Shown: positions 10,643 through 22,502 of the stretch, piece by piece | How the letters are laid out: every line of letters starts with the position of its first letter | Position numbering within the stretch: position 1 is the first letter of the stretch | From: Poa pratensis | Taxonomy: Eukaryota > Streptophyta > Magnoliopsida > Poales > Poaceae | Length of the DNA stretch: 64,000 bases | NCBI GenBank assembly: GCA_947311845.1 | Contig: CAMZMU010000089.1 | Location: 24,701,981-24,765,980, forward strand | Reading direction: 5' to 3' | Made by a program: the position numbers and the translations under genes | Notes under the pieces: generated by a model | Seen by the model: the letters and a program-made list of their open reading frames with translations, nothing else | The model's database searches: none | Told to the model about the DNA's origin: nothing

Positions 10643-11764
10643 AGGCTGAACATCAAAGGCCTGCCGGCACTCTTCGCCCTATTGCAGTCCCGAGTGGAAA
10701 TGGGATGAAATCGGTATGGACTTCATCACCGGGTTTCCCCGATCTAAGGGCAACAATGCAATTGGGTAATCATTGATCGACTGTCCAAGGTTGCTCACTT
10801 CCTACCAGTCCGTGATGATATACGGGCAAGTCAACTTGCTGACTTATATATGGCTCGTATTGTTCCATTGCATGGGGTCCCTCTGAGGATCATATCGGAC
10901 CGTGGAAGTATCTTTGTATCCAAATTCTGGCAGAGTTTCCAAACTGCTATGGGGTCCCGTCTCAACTTCAGTACCGCCTACCACCCCCAAACTGATGGTC
11001 AGACCGAAAGAGTGAACCAAGTTTTGGAAGACATGCTTAGGGCATGTGTAATCTCTTTTGGCAAGGGTTGGGAAAAGTATCTCCCTTTCGCGGAGTTCTC
11101 CTACAACAATAGCTATCAAGCTAGTCTGGGCATGGCTCCATTCGAGGTTCTCTATGGAAGAAAATGCCGTACTCCGCTGAATTGGTCCGAGACCGGAGAG
11201 AGAGCACTCTTTGGTCCGGATGTGATCAATGAAGCTGAGGAGAAGGTCAGAATCATAAGGGAGAATCTGAAGATTGCTCAGTCTAGGCAGAAGAGCTACT
11301 ATGATAAGCACCATCAGGAAATTCACTATGAAATTGGTGATAAAGCTTATCTCCGCGTCTCTCCCCTTCGTGGCGTTCGCCGCTTCGGTATCAAAGGGAA
11401 ATTGGCCCCTCGCTACGTTGGCCCTTTCACCGTTCTGGCCAAGCAAGGAGATCTTTCTTATAAGTTGGAGTTACCGGTCATCTTCCCAAATGTGCATGAT
11501 GTGTTCCATGTCTCCCAACTTCGCCGGTGTTTTAAAGATCCTATCCATGGAGTCAATCATGAAGAGCTGGATCTCCAGGAAGATCTCACTTATCGTGAGC
11601 ACCCATTCGTGTCCTGGATGAAGCCGAAAGGAAGACCCGTAACAAGACTACCAAGTTCCTCAAAGTTCAGTGGTCTCACCATTCCGAGGAGGAAGCAACT
11701 TGGGAAAGAGAGTCTAGTCTTCGTGAGGAGTATCCCGACTTCTTTCACATTATGAACCAAATAG
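10643..11764 (+). pseudogene. int: Integrase core and chromodomain of Tekay-like element
   Basis: The core is recognisable from 10680 (WKWDEIGMDF) through IDRLSKVAHFLPV, IISDRGSIFVSKFWQ with an Asp, and AYHPQTDGQTERVNQVLE with the catalytic Glu. The main frame is 10850-11755. A GPY/F-type domain (GPFTVLAKQGDLSYKLELP) and VHDVFHVSQLRRC follow. A chromodomain-like tail near 11590-11750 contains, in another frame, KVQWSHHSEEEATWE. Chromodomains steer integration toward heterochromatin marks. A frame break lies near 11630. Confidence 0.9.
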
Positions 11765-11767
11765 AAT

Positions 11768-14700
11768 TGTAACAGCCCACTTTTGGTATCGCAAAATATG
11801 AACCAAATTTTCACTTTTGCATTCCTTCATTGCATCATGGCATCCACATTAATTTGCTAAACAACACACTAATTGGTTTGGCAACATTGAAAAACAAAAT
11901 GCCAAACTTGCTTTAACAAAATCTCAAAACAATGAAGGCACTCAAACTTGCAAAACAAATATACTTGACATCTTATATTTGTCAAGGAAGTTCCAAGAGT
12001 TAAAATGATATTTCGAACTTGCTCTAAAATCTCTAGAGTATTCTTCAAATTTTCAAATTTAGCAAAATGCCCTATTTTAAACCTCTAAGAACAAATGTTG
12101 TCCAAACTATTTTATTTTGCAACCCCAATTTTTGTGGAGCTTCTACATGCTGTTGGGAGGCTACAAGAATTTTCTCACATTTTTCTAAAATGTCTAAGTG
12201 CCTTAATTAAATCACTGAAATGCTGCTGGTTTTAAAAAGAAAAGAGAGAAGGACTTGTTTGTGATGGAAACAAATATTCCATGGGGATTTTTGCAAATCC
12301 TGCTTCTTCCTCCTGTAGCGACCGAGCTCCTCCAGCTCGCGTCGCACCAGCTCGACGCCGCGCCCTCCTCTGCTCGTCGTTGACCCGCACGGTGGAGAGG
12401 ACCACCCCGTGGCAGCTCTCTCTCTCCCCCGTTATTTCTTCCCCGTTTACTCGCTCTCTCGTTCCCTGCCATGGCGGAGCCCTAGCTAGCTCGTCGCCGA
12501 CACATCGCCGCCGTTCTACGCCTCTCCGAGCCAAGCTGAGCAGCGCCGGAGCTCCGCCGCGTCGCTGCTACATCTCCGCCAAAGGAATCGAGCCGGGAAG
12601 CCGTAAATCAACCGTGCCGTCTGATTCTTCTCCGACCACCGCCGCGGCTTCGCCGGGCGATTTCCGCCGCTCCGGTCCACCTCCGACCTCGCCGTCTTCT
12701 CCTACGAGCTCAGGGTGAGCTAATGGTCCTCCCCACTACCTCCGTTCCTCCCCTAGCCCTCTGTGTCGCCGCCGCACCGCGGGCCGCCGTGTGCAGCCGT
12801 ACCTCAGCTCGGATATTCTGAGTTCAACACAACCGGATTTTCCGAGGCATTCCAGTGCGAGTAACTTTAGGTCCTTAGTGAAATTCCAGTCCATCTCCGG
12901 CGATCGGATATTCTGAAATTGATAAAATCGGAATTTCCGAATAACCTCAGTACATAAAAGTACTTATTCTTCAGTCCATCGGATTTTCCGAGTGAGACAA
13001 ATTCGGATAATCCGATCTTGATCAGTACTTAATGGAATTCCTGTTTCATCTCTCTCTTTCAAATTTTTGGGTAATTAATTTTTGGTCGTTAAAAATAACT
13101 TATTAAAGGCACATATTTAAAAGAGGAAATTATAAAGGTAATAACTTTTTATCGGGACATCATAGAGATGTGTTCGATATACCAAAATGTCCGGAAAATT
13201 GTGAACTAACCTTTAAAATAAATATCATGCATATTTGAGCACCATTAAAGGACTGCACTTGTTACAAGTTAGGAGAATCATTAAGTTAAATATGGGGTGT
13301 TTTCTGATCTGGTTGAAGTAATTATTCTCGCACCCCATTTAAAATTGCTAGAAAGCTTATAAAAGGTTCGGCACCTTAAATTGTCATGTCATCATGTTTG
13401 TGCATTGCACCTTTTGTGTTCGTGGTATTTATTTGTTCCTTTCCGGTGTTGTTGGAGCATCGGTAGATCCAGGAGTTGAAGTGCCACCACCGTATCGTGA
13501 CGATCTCTATTACCAGCCACATCAGCAAGGCAAGCGTAATCCCCCCTCTGAGCATGTCTTATCCTATCTTCCGCAAATATTTTCTCCTCTATAATATTGC
13601 ATGCGGTTCCAAATATCAATTTTATTGGATTAGAGTATCCTATAGTTGCATTAAGTTTCCGATGCCATTACCTGTTTCCCTCCTATTATCCATAGGTTTG
13701 TATTGTTGGCCTGAGATACTTAACTATGCTATGTTGATGCTTAGCCATGCTTAGCCAAATGTTTATTCGACCGATGGATGTTTCATGTTGGAAACAGATG
13801 TGGAAATGTTCGGATGATGGTGGAGAAAATGTGGTGACAGGTAATAAAATGCTTAAAGGTGGGGATGAGAGGCCACTGTGGTTGTGGTGCTTTGTCTCGT
13901 TCTCGCCACCTAGGTGCGAGTTCTTTACCTCTTGAACCAAGACTGAGCGTGCAACCATGCGTGAGGCCTATGCAATTGCAGGAACCCTTATTCGACTAGA
14001 TAACTTGTGAGGGGCTAGCCAGGGTCCTCTAGTTCGAGCTTCCATTTGCGTGTGCGTCAGATGGTGGTTGAGAATGGGTTGAGGATGGTGGTGTTAGGAA
14101 AATGAGTGGCCGTGGGGCAGGGTGTTGGAGGCACTGAACCTGTCCTACCGCCACTGATGATCCTGGAAAGTCTCGAGCGAGGGAGAAGTCGTCACCGCTC
14201 CCACCCAGCCGGTTTTCCCCGGAAGAGAGCTAAGAGCTAGGCAATGGGCCGGACGGTACGCGTGGCAAACATTGTACACCCCTGCAGGGTTAAATCTTTT
14301 CGAAAAGCCGTGTCCACGGTTACAGACGACTTGGGAAAGGACGATAAGATCATAGAATAACTTGAACGGAATGATTAAAACCTGAGTACTAAAGGTACTA
14401 CTCAAGAATGCAAGGTTAGCTTCCTCGAGGGTGATTCGGGGAGGTGCCTTTGTAGAACAGGTACATTGGTTAATGGTGGTTGATGATGAGAAAGGTGATC
14501 AGAAGAAAAGAGTTACTTCTTACCCTCTTTGAAAATAATCTGATTAGTCGATGCCATTGAGTTATGTTTTCATAAATAAAATCAGCTTTATGCAAAACAG
14601 CCATAAAACCTTGAAAGCCTCATCGAGCTAAAGCTCTATATATAATCTTGCGAGTTCGTCGAACTCAACGTCGTTTGTTTTGTTTCAGAGGAGGACTTCA

Positions 14701-15175
14701 CCGACCTCGAAGGTGGGTTCTTTGTGGACGTCGACGAGTAGTCTGGGGTTCCCAGGTGGCAGCTTGGGACATCCCGGAACAGCTGGCGTTGGATGTTTAT
14801 CTGTAGGCCTCTTAGGCTATAATTTGGATCTTGTTGTTTAGAAAACTTAATTCGCTTCCGCATGATGTACTGTTGGGTCTGTGACCTCTGGATGTAATTT
14901 GCTATCTTTCTCTATTATAAGAGTTGAACTATAAGGATTTGTGTCGTAGAGTCTGTGATGTGCCAGTTGTTCCACAAGTCTTGATCTCTCTATTATGCGT
15001 TGATAGTTGTGCCTGTGTTAAGGCATCAATAGGGGTGTTGCGTTGCCGATGATCAATTCCGAGCAACGCCTGCCAAAGGTTTTGGCCGGGGATTGGTAAA
15101 CCCGTAACCTCCGGTTGTATCGCTTAACCGGTGACACACAGCATCACTGTATATCAGTCGGGTCGGGGCGCCACA
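11768..15175 (+). repeat. 3' LTR of Tekay-like element (about 3.4 kb)
   Basis: The LTR begins TGTAACAGCCC four bases after the coding stop and ends GGGGCGCCACA, a TGT...ACA pair. It contains an AT-rich 5' part, a GC-rich leader-like stretch at 12300-12780, and an intron-like AT-rich part. Near 14283-14320 it carries a motif block also found in the second Tekay-type LTR at 45917-45957. The 3' boundary is inferred from where BARE-like homology begins at 15176. ORFs inside (for example 12281-12718) are composition artefacts. Confidence 0.72.
13902..13920 (+). repeat. Single hairpin resembling the Tat array unit
   Basis: A 5-base stem CTCGC/GCGAG encloses loop CACCTAGGT. This is the same architecture and almost the same loop as the Tat 3'-region hairpins at 6409-6599, but inside the Tekay-like LTR. 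Confidence 0.7.
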
Positions 15176-16576
15176 TGGACATACCCAATATTTGTAGGAC
15201 GTAGTCATTACGCCTTCGACCGTGAGATCAACTCTGATTGCTATTCTTGAAAGATACTTTGATTGTATCAACCGTCATATCTTAAAAGTATGACCATAAA
15301 GCGGTCCCTCTCGGGTATCGGAAGGGAGTATGTTGAAACGAGGGATCAAGAGCAGGATTTGCCAATCCACATAGCAGGATAGATACTCTGGGCCCACTCG
15401 GTGAGATTATGTCAATGAGCTTGCAAGCATGTGACTAGGTCACGAGGACATAATATCACGGACGAGTAAAGAATAGTGTTGTCAATAACGAGATCAAGCT
15501 AGGTATCACGATATCTAAGATCGAGTCTCGGACACGCTAAGTATCGTCAGGCAAAAGGTTTAAGACTCGGCGTCTAAGGTTTGAACGACAAAATTATTCG
15601 TTATCTCACAGGGATTAATCCTGGGTATCCAAGGTCCACGGATTAGTCATTAATCGGAGAGCGTGTCTCGATTATGTCTTGCGAGATCTCGAACTGCTAG
15701 GGTAACACTCTTAAGGGGAGATGACATGTATTAAAGATTGGATATAAAAGAGAAAATAAAAGAGAGTACCGGAAGTGTTCCGGGAGAGTTCCGATGGAGA
15801 TCGGAGAGCAACGAAATAGTTTTCGGAGCTGGAATAAATTAGATAATATGTGTTTAATATTAATTAGTGTAATTAATAGTTAAATATATATATTTTTAAT
15901 AAATTTCGAATTTTTTAAAGCCTGTTTTCCTACGTGGGCCTTAGAGGCCCATTAGGGGGAAATCCCCAAAAAGAAAAAGGGAAAAGGGGGAGGGCCAGCC
16001 GGCCTAGGTGGGCCACATGGGGCCCACCTAGGGCCGGCGCACCAAGGCTGGCCGGCGGGTGTGGAATTTAGTCACACACCGCCTGGCCGGCAAGCCTGGC
16101 AGCCTCCCTCCACCTATATATATGGGTGCCCCCCTTGCCTTTGAAAAATGCACCATTCCTCTCTCTCTCTCTCTCTCCCCCGTTTAGCCGTGATTCCGCA
16201 ATTCGGGTCGTGCACGGGTTGAGTGTTTCTCCACCATACGCACACCACCGTGATGCTGGTCTTCCGGCCCTTCTACTTCCACTGCCCGTCCCTGGATCGG
16301 AGCCCGGAGATTGTCATCTTCGCCGTACGTGTGCGACTCCCTGCGAGGTGCCACGCTTGTGGCGCTTGGAGGTCTTCTTCCTCTACACGACCTTGAGGTC
16401 AGCTTCGTCAGCTTCATCAACAACGCTTGTGTGGGAGCGTAATCCCCGCTTTTCGGTCTACAAAGGTATGTATATCGATCTCCTCTGTATTACTATATCT
16501 GCATAGTATAAATTCTGGCTAGATTAAGGTTATCGTTGTTAGGAATTTTTTTGTTTTTTGCCTACGATCCCCTTCA
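15176..16576 (+). repeat. BARE/Angela-like Ty1-copia LTR, 5'-truncated (copy A)
   Basis: The segment aligns with the complete LTR at 18262-20063 through shared landmarks: GGACATACCC, CCGTGAGATC, GATACTCTGGGCCCACTCGGTGAGATTA, ACGAGTAA, TCTCGAAC plus GTAGGGTAACAC-like text, TGCTTGTG-GGGAGCGTAAT and a terminal CCCCTTCA. About 268 bases at the 5' end are absent, as expected if the Tekay-like element inserted here. A TATA-like CTATATATATGGG lies near 16112. ORFs inside (16126-16506) are not genes. Confidence 0.8.
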
Positions 16577-16964
16577 AAAAAATACTAACTCGCGTCGTGT
16601 GAATACGGATATTTTTCAGCTCTATCTTTGTTGTGGTGTTTCGTTTCATTTTCTATTTTGTCTTTTTATGGTCCAGTGAAAAAGTAAGGACGAAATATCT
16701 AAAAAGAATCAAATTTTACCCGCTAATTCAATGTGAGTTAGCATCGCTACGATATGTATCTTCAATTCAAGCAAGGTGAACTTTGTAGTGTTTTCAGATG
16801 TGTCTCGAGTCAATATGTGCATGATGTAAATAGCTCAACTCCCATTCAGCTTTGTTCGCTTGACTACAGCAATTGCTTGCATGGTCGGCTAGTCCTACCT
16901 TGGTAGCATAGAAAATGGTTGAGATACCAAACATTATGTGTCATATTATGCGGAAATTCTTGTC

Positions 16965-18261
16965 ATATAGTTGATCATTTGTGGCCAGCTGCTTATTCAT
17001 GGAATCCTCGAGCTTTTGACTATCACATGTCAGCCATACATGAGAAAAAGGCTGCTGCAATAGCATACTTGAACAAGTACCACAACAGGCTATGGTCAAG
17101 GAGCAAATATTCAACCTCCTCAAAAGTGGATTATGTTACAAATATTTTGGCTAAGTGTTTCAACAACTGGATCCATAAGCACAAAGGTTTAATGTTGTTT
17201 CAGCTCGTGGACAAGGTTAGGAGAAAGATTATAGTTAAGTTTGACAAGAGGAGAAGAGTAGCTAGAAAATTTGAGGGTCGGCGCATACTTCCAAGTGTCA
17301 TGAAGGAGTTGAATGACATAAGTAGGGGGGCTGGACATTGAATATGAAAGGATTGATGACATGATTGCAGAGGTGAGTGAGAGTGCTGCGCTAGGAGGCA
17401 AGCGCCACATCACCGATCTAGCAAAAAAAACATGCACATGTTGTGCATTTCAAATCTTTGGGAAGCCTTGCAAGCATGCAATTAGCTTTATCACTGGAAT
17501 TAGAGGGGTCACAATAGAAGACTTTGTTGATGACTACTACAGCATTGCACAGTTCACTGCAGCCTATGCTCCTATTCTTCCTGGCCTAACCGACATGTCT
17601 CAATGGCCAAGTGTTCACAAAGAATTCTTTTTGAACCCGCCAATCCTTAGGAGAGCCCCTGGGAGGCCAAAGGTACAGAGGCACAAAAGTGGTGCAGAGA
17701 ATAGCAAGGGCAAAGGAAAGAATGGCCAGCAGCAATGTCCAATTTGCAAAGAATTTGGACATAGATGGCAAAGCTCCAAGAATGCTGCACCTGAAGCATT
17801 AGAAGCCTATGCTGAAGTAGAAAAGCAAAAAAGGTACTTCTTGTTTCAATATTTTTGTCCCATCTTACTCTTTTCTTGTCTTAATTAGCTAATATGTGAA
17901 ACTCATGCAGAAACAAAAGAAAAAAACCCATTACCAAAGCTATTTGTACAACATCAGATCAAGCAATTGAAGGTACAATACCTCCACTTCCTTGTACAAC
18001 CGAAACTGAAACTGCACTAGCAATTGAAGACAACACTGCCAAGTCGACATCATCGAAGACTACCCCTAAATCTAAAAGGTATGAAAAAACTGCACTAGCT
18101 CTACTTCCATGTTTCTAAATGATGCAATTGAAGACTGCTGCCATGTTTCTAAACAAAAACTGAAACTGAAATTGTAGATCAAAGATCATATCTGTCGCGC
18201 CTGACAGCCCTGCAACGAGCACTCGAAGCAAGAAGAGAGCTGCGCCTAACAACCAACCAAC
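16965..18261 (+). pseudogene. Mutator-like (MULE) transposase, C-terminal part, broken by a solo LTR
   Basis: The C-terminal half of a MuDR-type transposase is visible. From about 16990 it reads SWNPRAFDYHMSAI, WSRSKYSTSSKVDYVTNI and NNWIHKHKGLMLFQLVDKVR, as in MULE transposases. After a one-base shift in a G run (17326-17331) a SWIM zinc finger follows (CTCCAFQIFGKPCKHAI near 17430-17480), then a zinc-knuckle-like CPICKEFGHRW near 17735. Two introns fit: 17834-17910 (GT...AG) and 18079-18177 (GT...AG). The last exon starts at 18178 and is interrupted at 18261 by the LTR; its tail resumes at 20064-20102. The catalytic N-terminal half is not in the window. It would bind terminal repeats and excise DNA. 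FAR1-type domesticated relatives are an alternative. Confidence 0.82.
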
Positions 18262-20063
18262 TGAAGGAGATATGCCCTACAGGCAAATAAATATTAAGTA
18301 TTTATCGCATTATCTCATTAAGTTTATAATATGTTTTATACCATGCTATAACTGTATTAATCAGAATTATTAATACACGTGTGGTATGTAAACAAACCAG
18401 AGTCCCTAGTTAGCCTCTATATATAAACTAGTTCATTAGTCAACTGATGATCGAGAATTCCCGATCATGGATATTTATATAGTTGATGATGAGGTCATTT
18501 TATTAGTGGAATAAAATGATGGACATACCCACCAAAGTATTGCATAAGGATCGTGTCACATAGTTCATTGATGCAATAGGAAAGTAATATGGTAGCTTAT
18601 TCCTTAGACCGTGAGATCGTATTAATTGCTGCCTCCGGAGGGTACTTTCAGTGCATCAATCGTCAGTCCATAAATGGGTGACTAAAAAGGTGTATCTTGG
18701 GTACTCCAAAAGGGTACGTTGAGGCGTATGGATCAAGAGCGGGATTTGTTCGTCCGTGTGATGGAAAGATACTCTGGGCCCACTCGGTGAGATTACATCT
18801 ATAAAGCTGCGCAACGTATGACTAAGTCATGGGGATGTAATATCACAGAACGAGTTAAGTAGCCCTTATCGGTAACGAGATAAAACAAAGCATAGGATGT
18901 TCATGATCATATATCAGACAAGGGTAGTATTGAAGGAACAAATGGAATGAATATCATGTTTATGGTTCAACGACGATATTCGTGGAATGCACAGGGGCCG
19001 TCATAGCCATCCAGGTCTCCCTGACGGTCATTGGCGAGCGAGGGGTCTCGACCATGTCTGGAGTATTCTCGAACCGTAGGGTAACACACTTAAGGTCTTG
19101 ACGACGCTTGGAGATCGTTTTGGAATTATCGGAATAGTAGAAATAGAGATAGAAAATGAACCGGAAAGGTTCCGGTGGAATCGGAAGGGTTCCGGGGAAG
19201 ATCGAGAAAAGTTCGGAGTGGTCCGGAAGTTGTTACGGAGTCACGGGAGATTAAATAATATGCAAATATATTAATTAATGAATTATATATATTTAAATAT
19301 TAATTTAATATTAAATAAAAGGAAAATATATGGGCAGCCCACCTAAATGGGCCAAACCCCAAAGGGGTGGCCCATGTGGGGCCGCACCACCTAGGAGGAG
19401 GGGCGGGTGGGCCAGGCGCATGGGGTCCATGGCCACCACGGCCAAGGTGGCCGGCGCACCACCCCCTCCCTCTCCTTTTGTTTAGTTCCCCATGGGGGAG
19501 CTAAGGAGAGATGCACTCCCTCTCCCTAATAAATAGAGAGGCATATTAATTGGATTAAATACACAGAAAATACAATTAATTTTGTATGCCGGCCGAGGTG
19601 CTCCCTCCGCCCGCCTCCTCTCTCTCTCTCTCTCCACCTCCCGTAGTGCGTGGTCCCTTGAAGGACAGCGCGCGCGTGAGAAATCTATACCGTAGTACGC
19701 CGTCGTGCTGCGGGATTCCACCCAAAATTTCTGCTTCCGCTATCTCGGCTGGATCGGAGAGCCCGGGAGTCGTCGTCAAGCTCCGCACGTGTGCGAGTAC
19801 TCGAAGGCGCCACACTTGAGGCACCGGGGCGTCATCGTCACACCGTCTTCGTCTTCGTCGCGCCAAGTTCTTCGCGACCTCGAGGTTGGCTTCGTCGTCT
19901 ACTTCGGCAATGCTTGTGCGGGAGCGTAATTCCCGGTTATCGGTCTACAAGGGTATGTTATCGATATCTCATCCGTTATCGCATTGCTAATAGATAGATC
20001 CTTGGCTTAGTTTTGGCGTACGCTAGTTAGAAAAATTATTGTTTTCTGCTGCGAACCCCTTCA
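18262..20063 (+). mobile_element. Solo BARE/Angela-like LTR (copy B), inserted in the MULE last exon
   Basis: The LTR starts TGAAGGAGATATGCCC, a start typical of BARE/WIS/Angela LTRs, and ends GCGAACCCCTTCA. The flanks are CCAAC (18257-18261) and CCAAT (20064-20068), a 5-bp target duplication with one mismatch. No internal domain follows, so it is a solo LTR of 1802 bp left by LTR-LTR recombination. It contains the CTCTGGGCCCACTCGGTGAG landmark, and a GC-rich U3/R part around 19320-19470. Confidence 0.85.
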
Positions 20064-20102
20064 CCAATGACCACTCGAAGTAAAAAGAAATTGAAGATGT
20101 GA
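20064..20102 (+). pseudogene. Displaced end of the MULE transposase last exon
   Basis: Directly after the solo LTR a short stretch reads TTRSKKKLKM and stops at TGA (20100-20102). It echoes STRSKKRAA encoded just before the LTR (near 18210-18240), and lies in the frame expected once one target-duplication copy is discounted. It is therefore the original C-terminus. Positions 20103-21180 contain no supported gene; they look like the 3' part of the MULE or flanking DNA. Confidence 0.65.
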
Positions 20103-21199
20103 ACTTAGTGTTGCTGCATGTTTTGGTCGTCAGCAAAAAGATGGTCATTTTGCCACTGCTTGTGTGGTCAGCAAAAAGAACTTAATGTTGTCAACTTGCT
20201 ACTGCTTGTATGAACAACCAACTTCCATCTTGTCTTTTCGTTCTGGATGTCCCTAAACCTGCGACTATTTGTTTATAGATTATGTGAACTGATTGTGTTA
20301 TCTATTGCCGGTACATATGGTTGAATTGTTATCTATTGCCACTTGTGTTGCCGGATTGCTGAAAATATAGGCAAAATGCTGTCAAATTTTGTATACATGT
20401 TAAAATGTTGCTTATTTGCCACTGGGGGCAGGAGGGTCATTTTGGCCACTTACTGGAATGAGCTAACGCTAGAATAACAGACAGTGGCAAATAAGCAATA
20501 AAATTCGTTTGTGTTCGGTATATGAGAACTGAAGCTTTGTTGGATGGCAAATGAGCCATTGCTGAGTTTGTCGGTGGTATAGAAGCCATTGGCTCTTTAT
20601 TCTATAGTTGTGTTTTACTTCTATGATGTGAAGTCGGAGATCATGTTTTACTGCTGAGAAATAACATTCTTACCAAACAAAATTTTATAAAGAGGGTTAG
20701 AAGGGAATGAATATGTCACTTTTGTGTGGAAGGAAATTGTAGTTCATCTTATGTTTCAATGTACCCTGGCCAAATTGATCTGGCAAGTGGTTTTATGTGC
20801 ATTTGGTCTAGTGAGACCACAAGATGGTACATTAGGTCTGACTAAGGACTAATTTTAAAAAAAGGTCGGGCTAAGGACTGGATAAATCTTTCCCAGTGTC
20901 CAAACACAGACTGGTGCTCAGTGGAGGGAGTTCGGTTTGCTGGACAATCTAGAAAACATGAAATGAGGCATTTTATAAACACAAATTTTCAACGAGTGTT
21001 ATCTATATACTTTATAACATGCTTAACTCTTGAGCGATATGGAAGAAAAGGGAAACATGAAAAAATACTGAGGAAGGAAAGGAGTGGAGACGATTAAGAA
21101 AGAGATACATGAGGCTTACTTGAGAGCTCATGGCTGGGCGCCAACAACGGCAAGACCGATGGCTTGATCTGTGTTGCGTGAACCATTATTTGTACGAAG

Positions 21200-22420
21200 T
21201 CTGCTCTTTTTCGAAACGATGCACACTCTATTTTTTTATTAATTGTGCACCAAATCCTTACAAAGTAATACATCAGGAGTCTGAAGCCACCTGTCTAACA
21301 ACATCTCTCGCTACTCCTACCAACTTAATGAAGGGGGTGGACATGATCGGAGCCATCTGACCAGACCTCAAATCTAGAGGACTCAACCAAGCCACCCAAG
21401 GGATGGTCAGGAGCACAAACTGGTCCAACAGACTCTTGGCGAGCACCACACATGCACACGCTCCAGAAGCCGTTGTCTCCGTTTTCCGCCGATCTATCTT
21501 CAGAATACGTATCAACGCATTGATCTTGTCAGTCCTGACATCGACGCTGTCACGACGTCAAACAACACCACTGTCATGTGGGTGTCCATCACCACATGTC
21601 CATCCCCGAGACCCGCCATCGTCGATGCAGTAAATGAAATGCCGATCCACCTCCTGGTCCCACCAGGCAGTGTATGCTCCCAAACGATGCCCTCAGGAGG
21701 GAGAACGACACCAACAGAGCCACCACCATCAGATCTAGTAGACCCAGATCAAGGTGACACAGACTGCAACGACGATGCATCGACAAGGAAGCGACGTCGA
21801 AGACACCGCCATCGTCAGACCAAAGTCGGAGCAATTTTCATCGGCATTCATGCCACCCTACCCCGCGTCTCACTGGATCCGTGCGGAGCCACACCGTGAG
21901 ACGCACACTGCCGACGGAACACCGGCAGAGGACCTCCCGCCGCCCCATGCTGACCTCCTACATGAGTCGCCAATCGGCCAATGGCCACCTCGCGCTAGAT
22001 CTTAACGGGGACCAGATCTATAGTCGCCATCACCATCACCCGACAACACGCCTGAGACCAAGATCCCAGTTGGCCCTCCGGCCATGGAGGAGACCGCAAC
22101 TTCTTGCCGATCAGGTAACTCCTCCTTGGCCGTCGCTACCACCTCGTGTCACCGTGCATCTTAACCCCGAAGCGACAAAGCGCCAGATGGCCGTCACGCC
22201 GAGACTCCTGCTGTCGAGCCTTGCCCTAGCCTGGGATCGCTGCCTGCGCAGACTCCCCACACGAGGGACGAAAAGACCCCGCCGCTGACGCTGACCCGAC
22301 TTTGCCAGGCTGCACCCTTTGGTGGCGGCGGGGGAGGAGGAGAGAGGGAGGGGGACTTGGGTGGTCTAGTTAGGGTTCCCCCTCTGCCGCCACACGGGGG
22401 CCACGAGAGTCTCAGAAGAT
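21200..22420 (-). mobile_element. Antisense non-LTR retroelement (LINE-related or non-autonomous)
   Basis: Read on the minus strand, the segment begins with a GC-rich start at about 22400 and ends near 21231 with a text typical of Triticeae LINE 3' ends (TATTACTTTGTAAGGATTTGG, then TTAATAAAAAAATAG). A short A run on the minus strand ends it. No reverse transcriptase is recognisable, so it is non-autonomous or 5'-decayed. ORFs on either strand here are not supported as genes. Confidence 0.55.
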
Positions 22421-22502
22421 GTTTCTTCGAATTTTTAAGTTTGCTCAGTATGTGTGGTACCGCTAGTGATGTTTCCTACCGATTGTAAAAAGTACTATCG
22501 TA

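Larger units (their letters stand above)
7769..15175 (+). mobile_element. Ty3/gypsy chromovirus remnant, Tekay-like, interrupted in gag
   Basis: Directly after the Tat 3' LTR, a second Ty3 element resumes mid-gag and runs gag, protease, RT, RNase H and integrase with a C-terminal chromodomain, then a 3.4-kb 3' LTR (11768-15175). Its 5' LTR and gag start must lie left of the window, beyond the inserted Tat element. The chromodomain and long LTR point to the Tekay/Del chromovirus lineage. The coding region has an in-frame stop and several frame changes, so this copy is inactive as read. Its own 3' end abuts a truncated BARE-like LTR, implying insertion into that older LTR. Confidence 0.88.

Noticed and set aside
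12281..12718. 145-codon ORF near the Tekay LTR leader
   Set aside because: Ser/Pro/Arg-rich composition artefact inside an LTR; no homology pattern recognised.
16126..16506. 126-codon ORF in BARE-like LTR copy A
   Set aside because: It lies wholly in the LTR promoter/leader; the related LTR copy does not keep the frame.
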